Positions 23,814 through 35,627 of a stretch of DNA of 64,000 nt are shown here, one piece after another. Each line of letters opens with the position of its first letter. Position 1 is the first letter of the stretch. Where the stretch lies: positions 1 through 64,000 of the forward strand of contig NJPS01000069.1 of NCBI GenBank assembly GCA_002946415.1, in the 5' to 3' direction. This stretch comes from Rutstroemia sp. NJR-2017a BVV2 (Eukaryota; Ascomycota; Leotiomycetes; Helotiales; Rutstroemiaceae). The notes below the pieces were generated by a model. It saw only the letters and a list, made by a program, of their open reading frames with translations. It ran no database searches and had not been told where the DNA came from. A program made the position numbers and the translations under genes.

Positions 23814-24980
23814 ATGTCAACCACCAAATCCCACACCACCTCCCGCTCCCTTACCTACTCCTACATCCACCACCCCCCCACCTCCCCCTCCAAACCCACC
23901 CTCCTCTTCCTCCACGGCTTCCCCTCCGGCCCCCACGACTTCTTCGCTCAAATCACCTACTTCACCTCCCTGGGGTACGGCGCACTAGCGCCCCATCTCC
24001 TGGGGTATGGCCCGAGTTCCCACCCCCTCGATGTGCGTGCATACGCATATAAACCCATGGTCCTCGACCTAATTGAGATTCTGGACCGAGAAGATATTAG
24101 GGAGGTAATAGGAGTAGGACATGATTGGGGCTCGGCGATACTGTCGCGATTGGTGAATTACTTTCCGGAGAGGGTGACGAAGTTGGTGTTTTTGGATATT
24201 GGGTATAGTCCCCCGGGGTGGGGGTTTAGCAGGGAGGTGGTGAGGCAGACGAATAGCGGGATGAGGGAGGGGGTGGGGTGGGAGGGGTTTGGGTATTTTT
24301 TGGGGATGGAGGGGGAGGGGGTGGGGGGGAGGATGGGGGGCGTGGTGAGTTTTTTTTTTGGGTTTTGGTTCTGGGATAGGAGAAGATACAGTACTGATGA
24401 ATATGTGCTGTCTAGCCGCTCTCCGTCATGTCCCTATTCTACTCGAACGATGCGCAGGTGATCAAGGATAACATGGGAGCAACAGGCGGCTTCGAGAAAT
24501 GGCTTGAGGAGGGAAAAGTCGCGGGTTTCGAGGACTGGGTTACGGAGGATGTAAGTCTTTAGTCCCGAACTGTGGAGGGGATGGGACTGATTTACTCGTT
24601 TGCGCTAGATGATTGCGAAATTCAAAGACTACTTCTCCCCTGCCAACGGCGGGTTTGATGCAGCGAGGAATTGGTATTGTAGTCAGTTGGAGGGGGTTAA
24701 TGAGGGGGATGAGAAAGGTACGTCATGTCATGTCATGTCGGCTCCCATATGCTAATGGAATATGAAATGTATAGAATTACCCCCCGATGCGGCGATGGTT
24801 AAACAACCGACGCTGCTGATTACCACGGATAATATCATCAGCGCAATGGCGGATTTTCCGGCGCAGATGAAGCAATTGGTAACGGATTTGAGGGTGGAGA
24901 AGGTGGGGGGTGGGCATTGGGTTATGTTGGAGAGGAAGGAGGAGACGAATGAGGTTTTGAGAGGGTTTTTGGAGGGGTAG
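23814..24980 (+). CDS. Alpha/beta hydrolase, epoxide hydrolase-like
   Basis: Soluble alpha/beta-fold hydrolase, likely an epoxide hydrolase or related dehalogenase-type enzyme. Exons are 23814-24344, 24416-24550, 24609-24717 and 24775-24980 (326 aa). I use the ATG in ACCATGTC rather than the upstream in-frame GTG. The oxyanion motif HGFP is at 34-37. The nucleophile elbow GHDWGS has Asp at 104, which points to the epoxide-hydrolase/haloalkane-dehalogenase branch rather than esterases (Ser). The acid is probably Asp 277 (ITTDN) and the base His 306 (GGHWVM). Exon 1 runs from almost G-free, C-rich sequence to almost C-free, G-rich sequence. The region ending exon 1 (residues about 155-177) is very Gly-rich and lies in the cap. 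No signal peptide is seen. The substrate cannot be told. Confidence 0.87.
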
Positions 24981-25679
24981 GTGGGGGGTTTGCTGTTATG
25001 GATGGTTTGGTTCTATTGTGCTGGGTATGAATTGAGAATTCAGGAAGGATGCTGGCATTGAGGAGTTCGAAGGTGGTTTGGGGATTGGACTGGAGAAGTT
25101 AGAGATCCAGAATGAAAGAGAATGAATATCGGTAACCACCAGGGTTACGTTGATCTATGAATCTGTATACGAGTATATTTACAAAGTCTGGTTGATTTAC
25201 TGCGTAAGCATAACCGAATTCATAACAGCATCGATACTTCAATACTATATCCCCTAATCATTCACACCTATCTATCATGAGAATACCAACCCCCTGCCTC
25301 CAACAGTTGTGGTTCGCCTAATTTGGTTTAGCCGATTGGGGAGATGACCAGATCTTTACTGTATCTCTTCTCTCTCACTCTCCAGAGTCCGAGTACGATT
25401 GTTCACCAAAATTCACAGCGGATGGCAAAATATGGGAATTTACAGCTAATCATCCAAGATCACCGGAATCTAGTATCTAGTTGAGGAAAAGCTCCATTGA
25501 AGTACTTAGCACTGAACTTACTGCTCTCTTCCTGGCCGACCCTTATCTCAGGAGGAGACGTTTGGGTGAGTATTGATTGATCTGTTGAGTGAGGAGTTTG
25601 AGTGAGCATCGACCGATCAATTAAGAAATTCCTGTCAAGTATCGACCTGTCAATTGAGTAGGTATCTCGCAAATCGATC
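24981..25679. other. Intergenic, no gene seen
   Basis: Between the hydrolase and the ABCC transporter. Imperfect copies of a GATCGACCTGTCAATTGAG-like word recur near 25575-25665, just before the transporter start. They could be promoter elements or decayed repeats. No coding signal. Confidence 0.4.
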
Positions 25680-28600
25680 ATGGACCGGTCTCCCAACGAA
25701 GACACAGCTTCCCGCATCCTCAGTTCGGGAATTCTGAAACATGCAAATATCATCAAAATCATGTCTACAGCATGTGCCGCAGCGTTTCTTCTCTACCTGC
25801 CCATCAGGATTCGTCAACTGAGTGGCTCTCGCACAAAACATGCCCTGAATTGGAAAGGACGCTTGAAAGTGGTTAGTTTTCATCATTGTGATTTTCCATA
25901 TCTTGCTGCCTACATAAAATAACGCCAATAACGACTGCAGGCACTTGGAATTTTGTTGTCATTTCTTCTGCTTATATATGTTGTCTTTATACCTGTGCAG
26001 CATGAGATCATATTTATCGCATCTCTGCTGCTGTCGTCAGGTGCTGCGTTAGGTCTGAGTCTGCTTTTAGTGCTGGAGCAGCGGCGGTCTGCTAGGGCGT
26101 CAGATGGAACTGTTCTGTACCTTGCTGTGGAAATAATATGCGATGTGCTCCTTCTTACGATGCCGCCTGGATCCTCGACACTATCTAGAATCTCTCATCC
26201 TGCAGTTGCGAGATGCTTCGTACACTTGCTTATCCTAGTGCTCCAGTGTTGCAACATAGGTTATTCAATTGACATCTCCAGCGAGCTCCAATGTCCCGAG
26301 GAATCAGCTAGCTTGCTTGGTAGGTTGTTTTACACCTGGATCAATCCTATCTTGCTACAAGGTTCCAAAAATATTCTTGTAAACCAAGACATGCCGCCGC
26401 TTGGTCGAAATATGGGCCCGGAATTTACAAGAAATGCGATTATTCAAACTTGGTCAACGCGAGGTAAGTCAGAGGCTTGGCCATTGATTGCTCTGTATCT
26501 AACAAGACTAGCTAGACCTGAGACGATGAAGACTTTACCTCTGGCATTGTTGAGATGTGAGAAGAAAGCCTTCTTTGCTGCTGTCATACCGAGATTATTT
26601 TTGATCTTCTTTCGGTATTCCCAGCCTGTGTTGATCAAAAAATCAATCCGATACGTGGTAGCATACCCTACAGGTACGGAAAGTAGTCGTGGGTATTGGC
26701 TTGTTGTATCAGCCGTGGGTATATATGTCGGCCTTGCTGTAAGACGAGCTTTTTCTGTTCTGCATGGTGAGATGCTGACTTTCAGCTGCAGTTATCGACG
26801 ACTGTGTACCAACAGTGCCTCAATAGACTGAAACTTGTTACGAGAAGTGCCTTGATAGGGATGATTCACAACAAGGCCATGGAGTCGCCCAGCATCGCGT
26901 ATGACGATGGGGAGGCCACCACACTCATGAGTACGGATGCGGATAGTCTAGATGGAATTGCCGGCATGGTTCACGAAACTTGGGCCCAAGTCATCGAGGT
27001 TCTCATAGGTATAAGACTTCTGGCTATCGAAGTTGGTTGGGTTTGGCCTCTGCCACTCTTTCTGATTTATCGTCGGTATTTCCCTCCAGTCTCCTGGCTA
27101 GACGCTAAGTCGTGGATGTAGTATGTTCGCACATGAGCAGGTTCGTTGCGAAGCATTTACAACCTCGCCAAAAGGCTTGGAATGCCGCGACGCAGAGTCG
27201 TATTGCGGCTACCAGCTCCTTTATAAGTGCCATGAAAGTCGTTAAAATGATCGGATTGCAACACAGCCTAACTAATCGGGTGCAAGAACTACGGGAAGAA
27301 GAGCTCTTGGTAGCTTCGAAACTTAGATGGGTTATGGTGTATTATAATGCCTCCGGTCTGCAAACCACAATTCGTGATTTTGGTGACTGGATACTTAAGC
27401 TGACAGTGATATAACATAGCTAATGCACTCGGAATATTCTCTCCTGCCATTACACTAGCTATTTTTGCTATGGTATCTCAGGCCCACGGTATCAACCTTG
27501 ATACAGAGACTGCGTTTACCACCGTCGCTATCTTAAGCATGGTCACCCATCCAGCAAATATGGTCATGACGATTGTACCACGTGCAGTGGCAGCCCTTGC
27601 CGGATTCGAAAGAATCCAATCATTCCTACTTCGTCCATCTCTACAAGACAACCGTGGAGCACTCCCCAAGCCTGGCGTGGTCTCGGGTCTCCCATCGAGT
27701 CATCTCACGAAACCTAACCTCGCTGCTCAAATCCGCCAGCTGAGAGTCGGTGATAAGCAGACAATTTTGGACAATGTAAATATCGACATCGTCCTCAACT
27801 CGCTCACCATAATATCAGGCCCTACAGGCAGCGGCAAGTCTACTCTTTTGCGTGCTATACTTGGAGAAGTGATTCCTGCCAGCGGATCGATTTCTCTCTC
27901 AACGAAACGGATAGCATACTGTGCTCAGAGACCCTGGCTACCCAGCGGTACCATCAGGGATGTCATTTATGGTGCTAAGGATGTCGAAGGTGCTCTTTTC
28001 CAAGATCATGAGGAATGGTATAATACTGTCACGAGTTCATGCTGTCTTACTCATGATTTCAACTCCCTCTCGGATGGAGATCAGACACAGATTGGTAGTA
28101 GAGGTCTCAACTTGTCGGGAGGTCAGAGACAGCGCGTGGTACGTACCATCAAATCGAACGTAGAGACTTCTTTAACATGGACAGACACTGGCACGTGCGT
28201 TGTTCGCAAGATGCGATATACTCCTGCTGGACGACACTTTCAGCGGATTGGATGGTGAAACGGAGCGGACTGTCTTCGATAACTTATTCGGAGAGACTGG
28301 TCTACTGCGGCGATTGAAGACTACTGTTCTTCTTGTTTCGAATTCTTGTGAGTTCTCCTTGCGTACCTTTGAACGCGGTATTGACTTTGAGCAGCTCAGT
28401 ACTTCGAATCAGCAGATCACGTCGTGGTTCTAGGCAACCATGGAATCGTAGACCAGGGTCACTGGAAAGATATTGAACTCAAGGCTGCAGCCATAGCGAA
28501 GTTCACTTCCGGGAATCCCTCAAATACCAACGCTGCAGTGTCATCAAACTTTGATAAACTCAGTGCTCAGGTCCGAGCAAAAGATGAGGCTGAAATAGAT

Positions 28601-30844
28601 CTTGCTAGACAGAGTGGTGACTCGGCTCTATATGGTAATTTTCCTCATTTTCTTCTCCAAACTTGAGGATCCAATTGATGTAAATGCAGGCTATTATTTA
28701 AGATTTGTCGGCTGGAGGAACTTTTCGCTCCTGGTCGTTGATACTGCGTTGTATGCTTTCTTCATCACCATACCCCAATACTGGCTGCAATTGTGGACCG
28801 ACTCGCGCGGTGAAAGCACTTGGTTTTATGTCTGTGGATATCTGTTTCTATCATTCATGTCGTGGAGCTTGACGAGTGCTCAGATGTGGTAGGTTCCTTG
28901 GAGACATTCTTAGATGCTTCTAGTTGTTGACTACTACTAGGATTGTCATTATACGATTAGCTCAGCAGTCCGGGTTGCGGCTACATGAGCGTCTTCTAGG
29001 TATCATCACTAGGTTAGTCCGATCTATCGCGGAAAAGATAGTATAAAGATTTCAAGAGAGAGATTAACGTGGGCTAGCGCACCTTTGTCTTATTTCTCCC
29101 AAACCGACAATGGATCTATCTTGAATAGGTAAGATTCCATACTCGGAATGCGGACTAGTTAACAGCTCTAATGATCTCTAGATTCAGTCAGGATATCCAA
29201 TTAATGGACAAACAATTGCCTTCAGCCCTTCAAACCATCGTAACTCGTAAGCATCCAAATCCACATTCCAAAGCATCTCACAAATTCTAATATCCGTAGA
29301 AATCTGCAAGCTCTCCGTGCAAATAATACTACTTTTCATCGCTCAGAAATGGCTCGCCTCGTCCCTCCCAGCCTGTATGCTTATAGTCTACGTCGTTCAG
29401 AAAGTCTACCTCCGCACATCTAGACAGCTGCGGTTTTTGGAGCTCGAAGCTCGCGCGGGGGTTTTTTCGAGCTTTTTAGAATCGGTACGTATTGTATCAT
29501 ATCACACAAGTCGGTGATTCTTCCGCGGCTAATATCTCCCAGATCGAAGGTCTCGAGACCATCCGCACGTTCGGCTGGTCAGACACCGTAATACAGGATA
29601 ACATCACCAGTTTGGACAGCGCCCAACGTCCAGAATATCTTCTCTTGTGTCTGCAAAGATGGCTTAACATTGTCCTCGATCTATTAGCAGCGGCTGTCGC
29701 AACAAGTGTTGTTGCTATCGCGGTAGTATATCGAGACCGTGTCAGTGGTGCGCAGGTGGGAATTGCGCTCAATATTATGCTGGTGGCAAACACAACGTTG
29801 CTGAAACTCGTGGAGAACTGGACGACGTTGGAGATTTCTCTCGGGGCGATTGCCCGCTTGAAATCGCTGGAGGAAATGACGTCTACGGAGGGTGGTGAGG
29901 TGGGCGGCTTGGAGCCGGAGGAGTCGTGGCCCGAGAGGGGTGAGGTTGAGTTTAAGGATGTTACTGCTTCGTATGGGTAGGTAGACTCAACGAGGTGGTC
30001 AGGATGCCAACTAGCTAACAGTATCATTCCTCAGATCCGATTCAGTTGCTCTTCGGAACCTAAGTCTAACCATCAAGTCCGGCCAAAAGGTCATCATATG
30101 CGGCCGTACAGGCAGGTGTGTATTCTCTTCCCTCCTGCGTGTTTCCTTCAACAAAAAACTCACCTTCATCACAGCGGAAAAAGCACCCTCTTACTAACGC
30201 TCCTCCGCCTTCTCGAGCTGCAATCCGGCTCCATCGAACTCGACGGCGTCGACATCAAAAAGATCAACCTCGACATCCTACGCGAACGCTACTTCATCAC
30301 CGTCCCGCAAGACCCTCTCCTACTCTCCAACGAATCTCTACGCTTCAACCTCGATCCCTCCTGCACTCTCCCCAACGTAATCCTAATCGCCTCCTTAGAA
30401 AAAACCGAACTCTGGCCACACTTCCTGCAGGGAGCAACCACAACTGCAACAAACACATACCTAGAATCCAACCCCCAACCCCACCTCCACCCCATCCTCG
30501 ATCAGAAACTCTCCCTCCTCCCCTCCCTCTCCGCCGGCCAAACCCAACTCCTCGCGCTTTGTCGCGCGCTGGTCAAATCTCAGTCTGCGCAGTGCGTGGG
30601 GAGGAAATCGGTAATTCTGCTAGATGAAGTCACGGCTTCGCTGGATCCAAGGACGGAGGAGCTGGTGAGTGGGGTTGTGGAGGAGGTGTTTGTTGAAAAG
30701 GGGTATACGGTTATTTGTGTGGCGCATCGGAGGGAGGCGTGGTTGAAGGGGGCGAGGAGAGGGAGGGATGTGTTGGTTGTGGTGGGGGAGGGAGGGGTGA
30801 GGGTGAGGGAGTGGGGGAAGGGGGAGGGGGCATTGAGTGAGTGA
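25680..30844 (+). CDS. ABCC-type full ABC transporter
   Basis: Membrane ATP-driven exporter of the MRP/ABCC type (TMD0-TMD1-NBD1-TMD2-NBD2), 1460 aa in my 15-exon model. Exons: 25680-25871, 25941-26738, 26792-27071, 27122-27355, 27420-28138, 28185-28347, 28395-28634, 28690-28888, 28941-29012, 29078-29128, 29182-29246, 29300-29484, 29543-29976, 30035-30115, 30175-30844. All phases agree. The introns starting at 27072 and 27356 use GTC donors. NBD1 has GPTGSGKST (about 635), LSGGQRQR (about 733) and ILLLDDTFS. NBD2 has GRTGSGKST (about 1234), a degenerate signature LSAGQTQ, and VILLDEVTAS followed by VAHR. Several hydrophobic N-terminal helices suggest TMD0. Likely plasma-membrane or vacuolar efflux of conjugates or metabolites. 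The last exon is C-rich then strongly G-rich. Confidence 0.9.
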
Positions 30845-31896
30845 GGGGTAGGGGAGAGAGGGTGTTTATATAAGGGTTTAGGCAAAGATGTATCGTGTCG
30901 TGTGTAAGAAGTTGCGACTAGGATTAATCGATTGATTAGATGGATGTTAGACTTGGAGAAGTGAGATTTTAGCGTAGCTTAGTATTCAACCTGCATTTAT
31001 TGAAAGTTTACATTCCATCGAATTCCCACAGATGATCGTGTTGGGAATCTGGCTTTTGGAAACATCGAGTTTGCTCGATGTCGCAGTTAATTCCACCAGA
31101 GATTCATCGAGCAGCTTGGCGCTTTCACTACCCCGCCGCCCATGTGATCGAACGCTTGTTTCTCGGCGAAGTGCTGGTGATGGAACAGGTTTGGAGCAGA
31201 AGTAGAGAGCGAGAGCTGGCTAGAGTAGCCGTGAATGGAGTTTATTATCTATGGATTCCTGACTTATGAGATGAAGTCTGATCATGTGATTGTATAACGT
31301 GCTTTGACGGTGAAAGATTACGATATGATTTTTTCTTCGCAAGGAAATTGATGGAGAGTAACACTTGCAATTCGCTTAATGCCGTCGTTCTTTTTTTGCA
31401 TAGAAGAGGTCACGAAATCCTGTGCCCGCAGCGTACCAGTGTGCGCAAGTGGGATTTGATTTGTCGGCGGTCGATACTGTCGCGTGCATACACGAGTCGT
31501 TGGCACTATTCCCATTCTTGAGGTGTCATCTTCGTCAGCGGAATGTCTCGTATCAGCCTTGACCCTGAAGCAAGGGATTCGGCTCTGGTTAAGGAAAGGC
31601 AAAAAGCAAATAATATTTCTCAAATTTTTTGGACATTTATTGGATAGAGTCTGAGGAGATACCTCTGCCCTTGATTTCCACATCGGAAGCCTCAAAAAGT
31701 AACTGAGGGGTTGGTTGTGATTTTTTCGTATTTTCCTTTGTGTTTCGTTTGGTCGAATTCAATTTTCGCGAAAAGAATCCATTCGAGTGCCGGGTGTTTA
31801 GATATCAACGAAGGATTGAGAGATTTCCTTTACTTACAAAGTGCCCATTCAATACCTCTATCATCGGTCGTGCTCAATTGCTCAATTCAATCCATC
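30845..31896. other. Intergenic, no convincing gene
   Basis: A 63-codon frame with an ATG at 31078 shows no family likeness and sits among stop-rich sequence. A minus-strand frame at 31318-31695 is equally unsupported. The last 100-150 bases likely hold the leader of the methyltransferase. Confidence 0.4.
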
Positions 31897-33133
31897 ATGC
31901 GACTCAGTAAACCCACCCAGTTCTTCATCCTGGCCTTCCTCACTCTCATTGCCGGCTTCCTTGTCCATCGCTCCAACTCTACTTCCTCTTTCCTTCCGAA
32001 ATTCCACTTCACATCCATATCACGTCCAAATCTTTCCGAATTCATGCAACAATCAGAACTTCTCTTTCAACGCGCAGTCGCCAAACGACGCGAAATCCGT
32101 CATCTGTTTGGTGATCGGGGTTTCTTCCCCGCAAAGGATGAAAATAGTTTCAAAGAGACTCCATGGAGCATATGGGACTTGGTTACCCCGAGTTATGGAT
32201 GTCCATGGGAAATGGAAAGAATTGGAAGGGTGGGCGAAGGGGGTTGGTGGGTTTGTGGATTGAGTAGGCTAGCATCCTCGAAAGGGAAGAAGCAGAGTTG
32301 TGTGGTTTATAGTTTTGGTGAGTGTTACTACGATTCAACCAACTTTCTCGGCGAGGCATTTCGTTTGCTCGTTGCATAAAATTACGTCTGACACGGAGAC
32401 GATACTCGAACTAGGCATTGGAAACGATTCCTCATTCGAGGCCGAATTACTCGCTCGAACAGATTGTGAGATCTGGGGTTACGATCCACATGTACCAGGA
32501 TTCAACTTCGGACCGGAAGTTACGGCTGAAATGAGGGGGAGAACACACTTCGAGCGGGTTGGGGTGAGTGGTGGGACGAATGAGGCGGGGAAACTGTATA
32601 CGATCCAGGAGTTGATGAAGAGGAACGGTCATTTATATATGTATGGCTTCAATTTTCTTTTTACATCATGGGTATGGTTTGCTGATATGCATGATCTCTA
32701 ATAGTGATCTTCTCAAAACAGACGTAGAGTATTCCGAATACAACACTCTGTCTTCGCTCAACGGACACACTCTCCCCGGTGCTCCTGGAGCATTCTCTTC
32801 TCCGGATCCGCTCAAACCAGAGTTTCCGATCGGTCAGATAGTCGTCGAGATGCATATATTCGAGTGGCAGGGCATCACTGCGTCGGTATTTCTAGATTGG
32901 TGGGAAAGTATGGAATATAGAGGGTTGAGGGCTGTCTGGAGAGAAGTCGATACGGTGGCTGTGGGGATGGGGGTGGAGGATGGGCTAGAGAGGTTGTGTG
33001 TGGTAAGTTTTTGTTTATTCAGACGATGGAGTTCAAGGTGCTAGACGGGGACTGAGAGACGAATACTGATCATTATGGTTCATAGTATACGCTGCTGAAT
33101 GTGCAGGATTCGAAGAACAAACTCTATCATTAG
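31897..33133 (+). CDS. METTL24-like (Methyltransf_22) membrane-anchored protein
   Basis: Predicted SAM-dependent methyltransferase-fold protein of the METTL24/Methyltransf_22 group, anchored by an N-terminal helix (about residues 8-24, FFILAFLTLIAGFLVHR) and so probably facing the secretory lumen. Exons are 31897-32317, 32415-32640, 32705-33002 and 33086-33133 (330 aa), with introns of 97, 64 and 83 nt. Family marks are CPWEMERIGRVGEGGWWVC, then YSFGIGNDSSFEAELL (the cofactor-binding strand and loop), then IWGYDP, DLLKTDVE and IVVEMHIFEWQ. The acceptor methylated is unknown. All three long exons become G-rich towards their 3' ends. It is convergent with the F-box gene, with 362 nt between the stops. 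Confidence 0.82.
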
Positions 33134-33495
33134 AGGTCGCCCAGAGATCTAAGAAGTTAATCTAGGAAAGCAATATATTTTCTTCTTCTTTGTTTTCTGC
33201 CGCTATATGACAGAAGGTAAGAGATCTAGTCACCTGTAAGCAGAGAGATTAAGAGATACATTGTCCTCTACTTGTTGACATTAGGTACACGTCTCTTGTT
33301 TTCACAATCAACGATGGACAATTGGTAGTCCACCGCATGTTTCCGGATGCGCCACATGATGCCCACGTCTCCCTAATGAAGTATTCTAAAAGGCCTACTT
33401 TTACTCCAACCTGAGTATTCGTGTAAGTTGTCCTGCTCCGATACGGTTCCCTGGAGAAAACTCCAACCAAGCAGTCTATGTTCCTTGAACAAAAA
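33134..33495. other. Short convergent intergenic spacer
   Basis: 362 nt between two stop codons of convergent genes. It should contain both 3' UTRs. No repeat or further frame is evident. Confidence 0.4.
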
Positions 33496-34474
33496 CTATC
33501 TAAGACGCGGGCTTAATTCGTTCCATTTCTGTCGCGCACCCCTGCATGTCTTAACATGCTCGAGGAAGGTTTCAATTGTCCAAGCTCTTCTTACATCAGA
33601 GTTCCATTTAACCAGATATATAGAGGTGTTTTTATCACGCTTTGGTTTGCATCCGCTGCACAATATTCCGTGCTCAACTTTGCGGTGCTCATTATCGAGA
33701 ACGGGCATTCGCACAGTTCCTTTAAGAAAGCAAACCGATTCATAGTCGAATGGCAGGTCTTCAGGAAAAAGCTCTTCAGGAAAAAGCTCTTCAAACACAT
33801 CAGACGAGAACATCCTAGCCCCATCTTCACGCGGTTCTCGTCCGCTGTGCGTGTCGCAATTGAAGCAAATATTTGGGGAAACCATGCTACGGGTCTTCCG
33901 CACAATCTCTGCCTCCAGTGTCAATCTTGTGTTGGGACAGTAAGGTTCTGGTGTTATAGCAACGAGACCTAAGTATCGGTTGCCCCAGAAGACAGTCACG
34001 GCAATAACGCTCCAAGCTAAAGAGCCAAACGAAAGGACCGAATTTTCCACACACTTCACAGGCACCTCTAGTTAAAACTTGGTACACTGTCTTCAGGGGA
34101 TAATGAGTAATTGTCGTGGTATCACGCATCGCTCTCGTGGCATCATAAGCGTACTTCCTCACACGTCTGTACTCAGGAATACCGTTAACGACATATCTGA
34201 GATGCGAATTAGCAAGCCGAATACGCCCCAATGTTTGAATGTCCAAGTGCAACATTATATTCAGGTGAATCTCCATTGGTAGTCCAGCTAAACCGTGCTT
34301 GATGCCGGAGTCAGCTCTTTCTTTCAATGGCTTTATGTCGATAGGGTTATGATTAACTTTGGACTCGTTGCAGGTGTAATGTATCATGGAGCAATTAAAT
34401 GCCTTACTCTGCCATGCGAAACACTTCATGAGATCAAGATCTGTAAGTTCTTCAAACTTCTTCTTGCCGTCCAT
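33496..34474 (-). pseudogene. F-box protein gene broken by one-base frameshift
   Basis: The minus strand reads MDGKKKFEELTDLDL from 34474. It includes a typical F-box (GLAGLPMEIHLNIMLHL, about residues 62-78 onward) and a Cys-containing block (CEVCGKFGPFVWLFSLERYC). At a run of four C on the plus strand (33983-33986; G on the coding strand) the frame slips. The first frame ends 33887 after an unrelated tail, while the next frame carries the natural continuation GNRYLGLVAITPEPYCPNTRL down to a stop at 33496. No intron resolves it, since the change is a single base. Either the allele is a recent pseudogene or the base run was misread. The second part has a duplicated EELFP motif. The role would be SCF substrate selection, unknown target. 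Confidence 0.72.
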
Positions 34475-35627
34475 GTTTGCGTGTGAGTGTGATATAGATT
34501 GCTTTGTCTTGGAGGTTGATCGGGATGGTACTAATAATGTAGTGCCTGTAGGCTCAAATGGATTTAAAAGTAGGGATAACTTGTACTTGATTCAACTGTT
34601 CTTCAGGCCTATCTACAGTAGGAAGGACTTCTTTATATAGGTAGGCAACTTAGGGTAACTCTTAACGCCTACAGGCCCCGCATTTAGCGCCGAACGCCGA
34701 TATGCACCTAAAAGCCGAAAACCTACAGGCTTTATAAGCCTGATGCTACAGGCTTTATAAGCCCAGTACTACGGGCTTACCAACCCTATTTTGCCACCTT
34801 ACTCAACACTTTGCTATTCAGATGGTTATCTAGATCTGTGTCTAGCGAGGATACGAGCAGATCGAGCAGAAAATCAGAATTTGCTGTGGAGCTGGAGTTG
34901 GGAAGTAATACGATACAATAGAATCTCTGGAAGTTTAGTTCAATCATTGTAACGGTCTATTCGAGTCATCTTAAGTTGTGCACACGTTCATTGTGTTGCA
35001 CCGCTATAGAACCCTCCTTTGTGACTTGGAAAACCTTCTTTCAATCACAGTCCTATCAGATGTGCGAGTTCTGAGAGATGTTCTACTCAAGACAAAGAAC
35101 TAGGCATTCCTGCGACGAGATACTACAAAAGAAAAAGCTACCAACTGGACTTCACTAACCTAAACAGCCTGGCCCTATTATAATCGACACAGATACCTGA
35201 TTATTCGTAGTCTCATTGAAACTACAGCATAACCCATCTAGCACACCCGAGCAGTTTTGACCGAACGAACTTCAACTACCGTCTGGGTCCCCATTCGCAA
35301 TTGCTACACCAATAGCAAACTGCTTTCCTCAAATGGAGATCCCACCCGTGGACATAGTCTATCGGGCTCAAGTTACTTCTTGGTTGGGGACATGCTCCCT
35401 CAGCACTGCGGGAAATAAGTCGCATTCTGCACCGAAATTGCTGACCTTATTTGTGTGTATGTGAAACCAGCTACCATACCATCTCTCACATGATTATAGA
35501 AATTATCTTCTTCCCAGCAATAGCTGCCGGGGCTTATATACATATGTGATCTTAGAATATCCCGTCCTCCTGGTCCCTATGAGCTTTTAAAAATTCTAAC
35601 AAAATCACCATATGAGCGTGGATACTG
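34475..35627. other. Intergenic with short palindromic repeats
   Basis: Upstream of the F-box gene and downstream of the membrane protein. It contains several copies of the near-palindrome GCCTGTAGGC/GCCTACAGGC between about 34540 and 34680 and the 23-nt period repeat listed separately. Nothing from 34800 to 35627 looks coding. Confidence 0.45.
34723..34779. repeat. 23-nt period direct repeat
   Basis: The 18-mer CTACAGGCTTTATAAGCC occurs at 34723-34740 and 34746-34763, with a third degenerate copy (CTACGGGCTTA) starting at 34769, exactly one 23-nt period later. Each unit contains the inverted pair GGCTTTATAAGCC. Confidence 0.85.

Noticed and set aside
23808..24980. A metabolite gene cluster from hydrolase, ABCC pump and methyltransferase
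   Set aside because: No backbone synthase or oxidase is nearby, and the methyltransferase is a membrane-anchored METTL24-like protein rather than a tailoring enzyme.
33556..33972. 138-codon plus-strand frame
   Set aside because: Antisense to the F-box gene's second part, which contains the conserved continuation.
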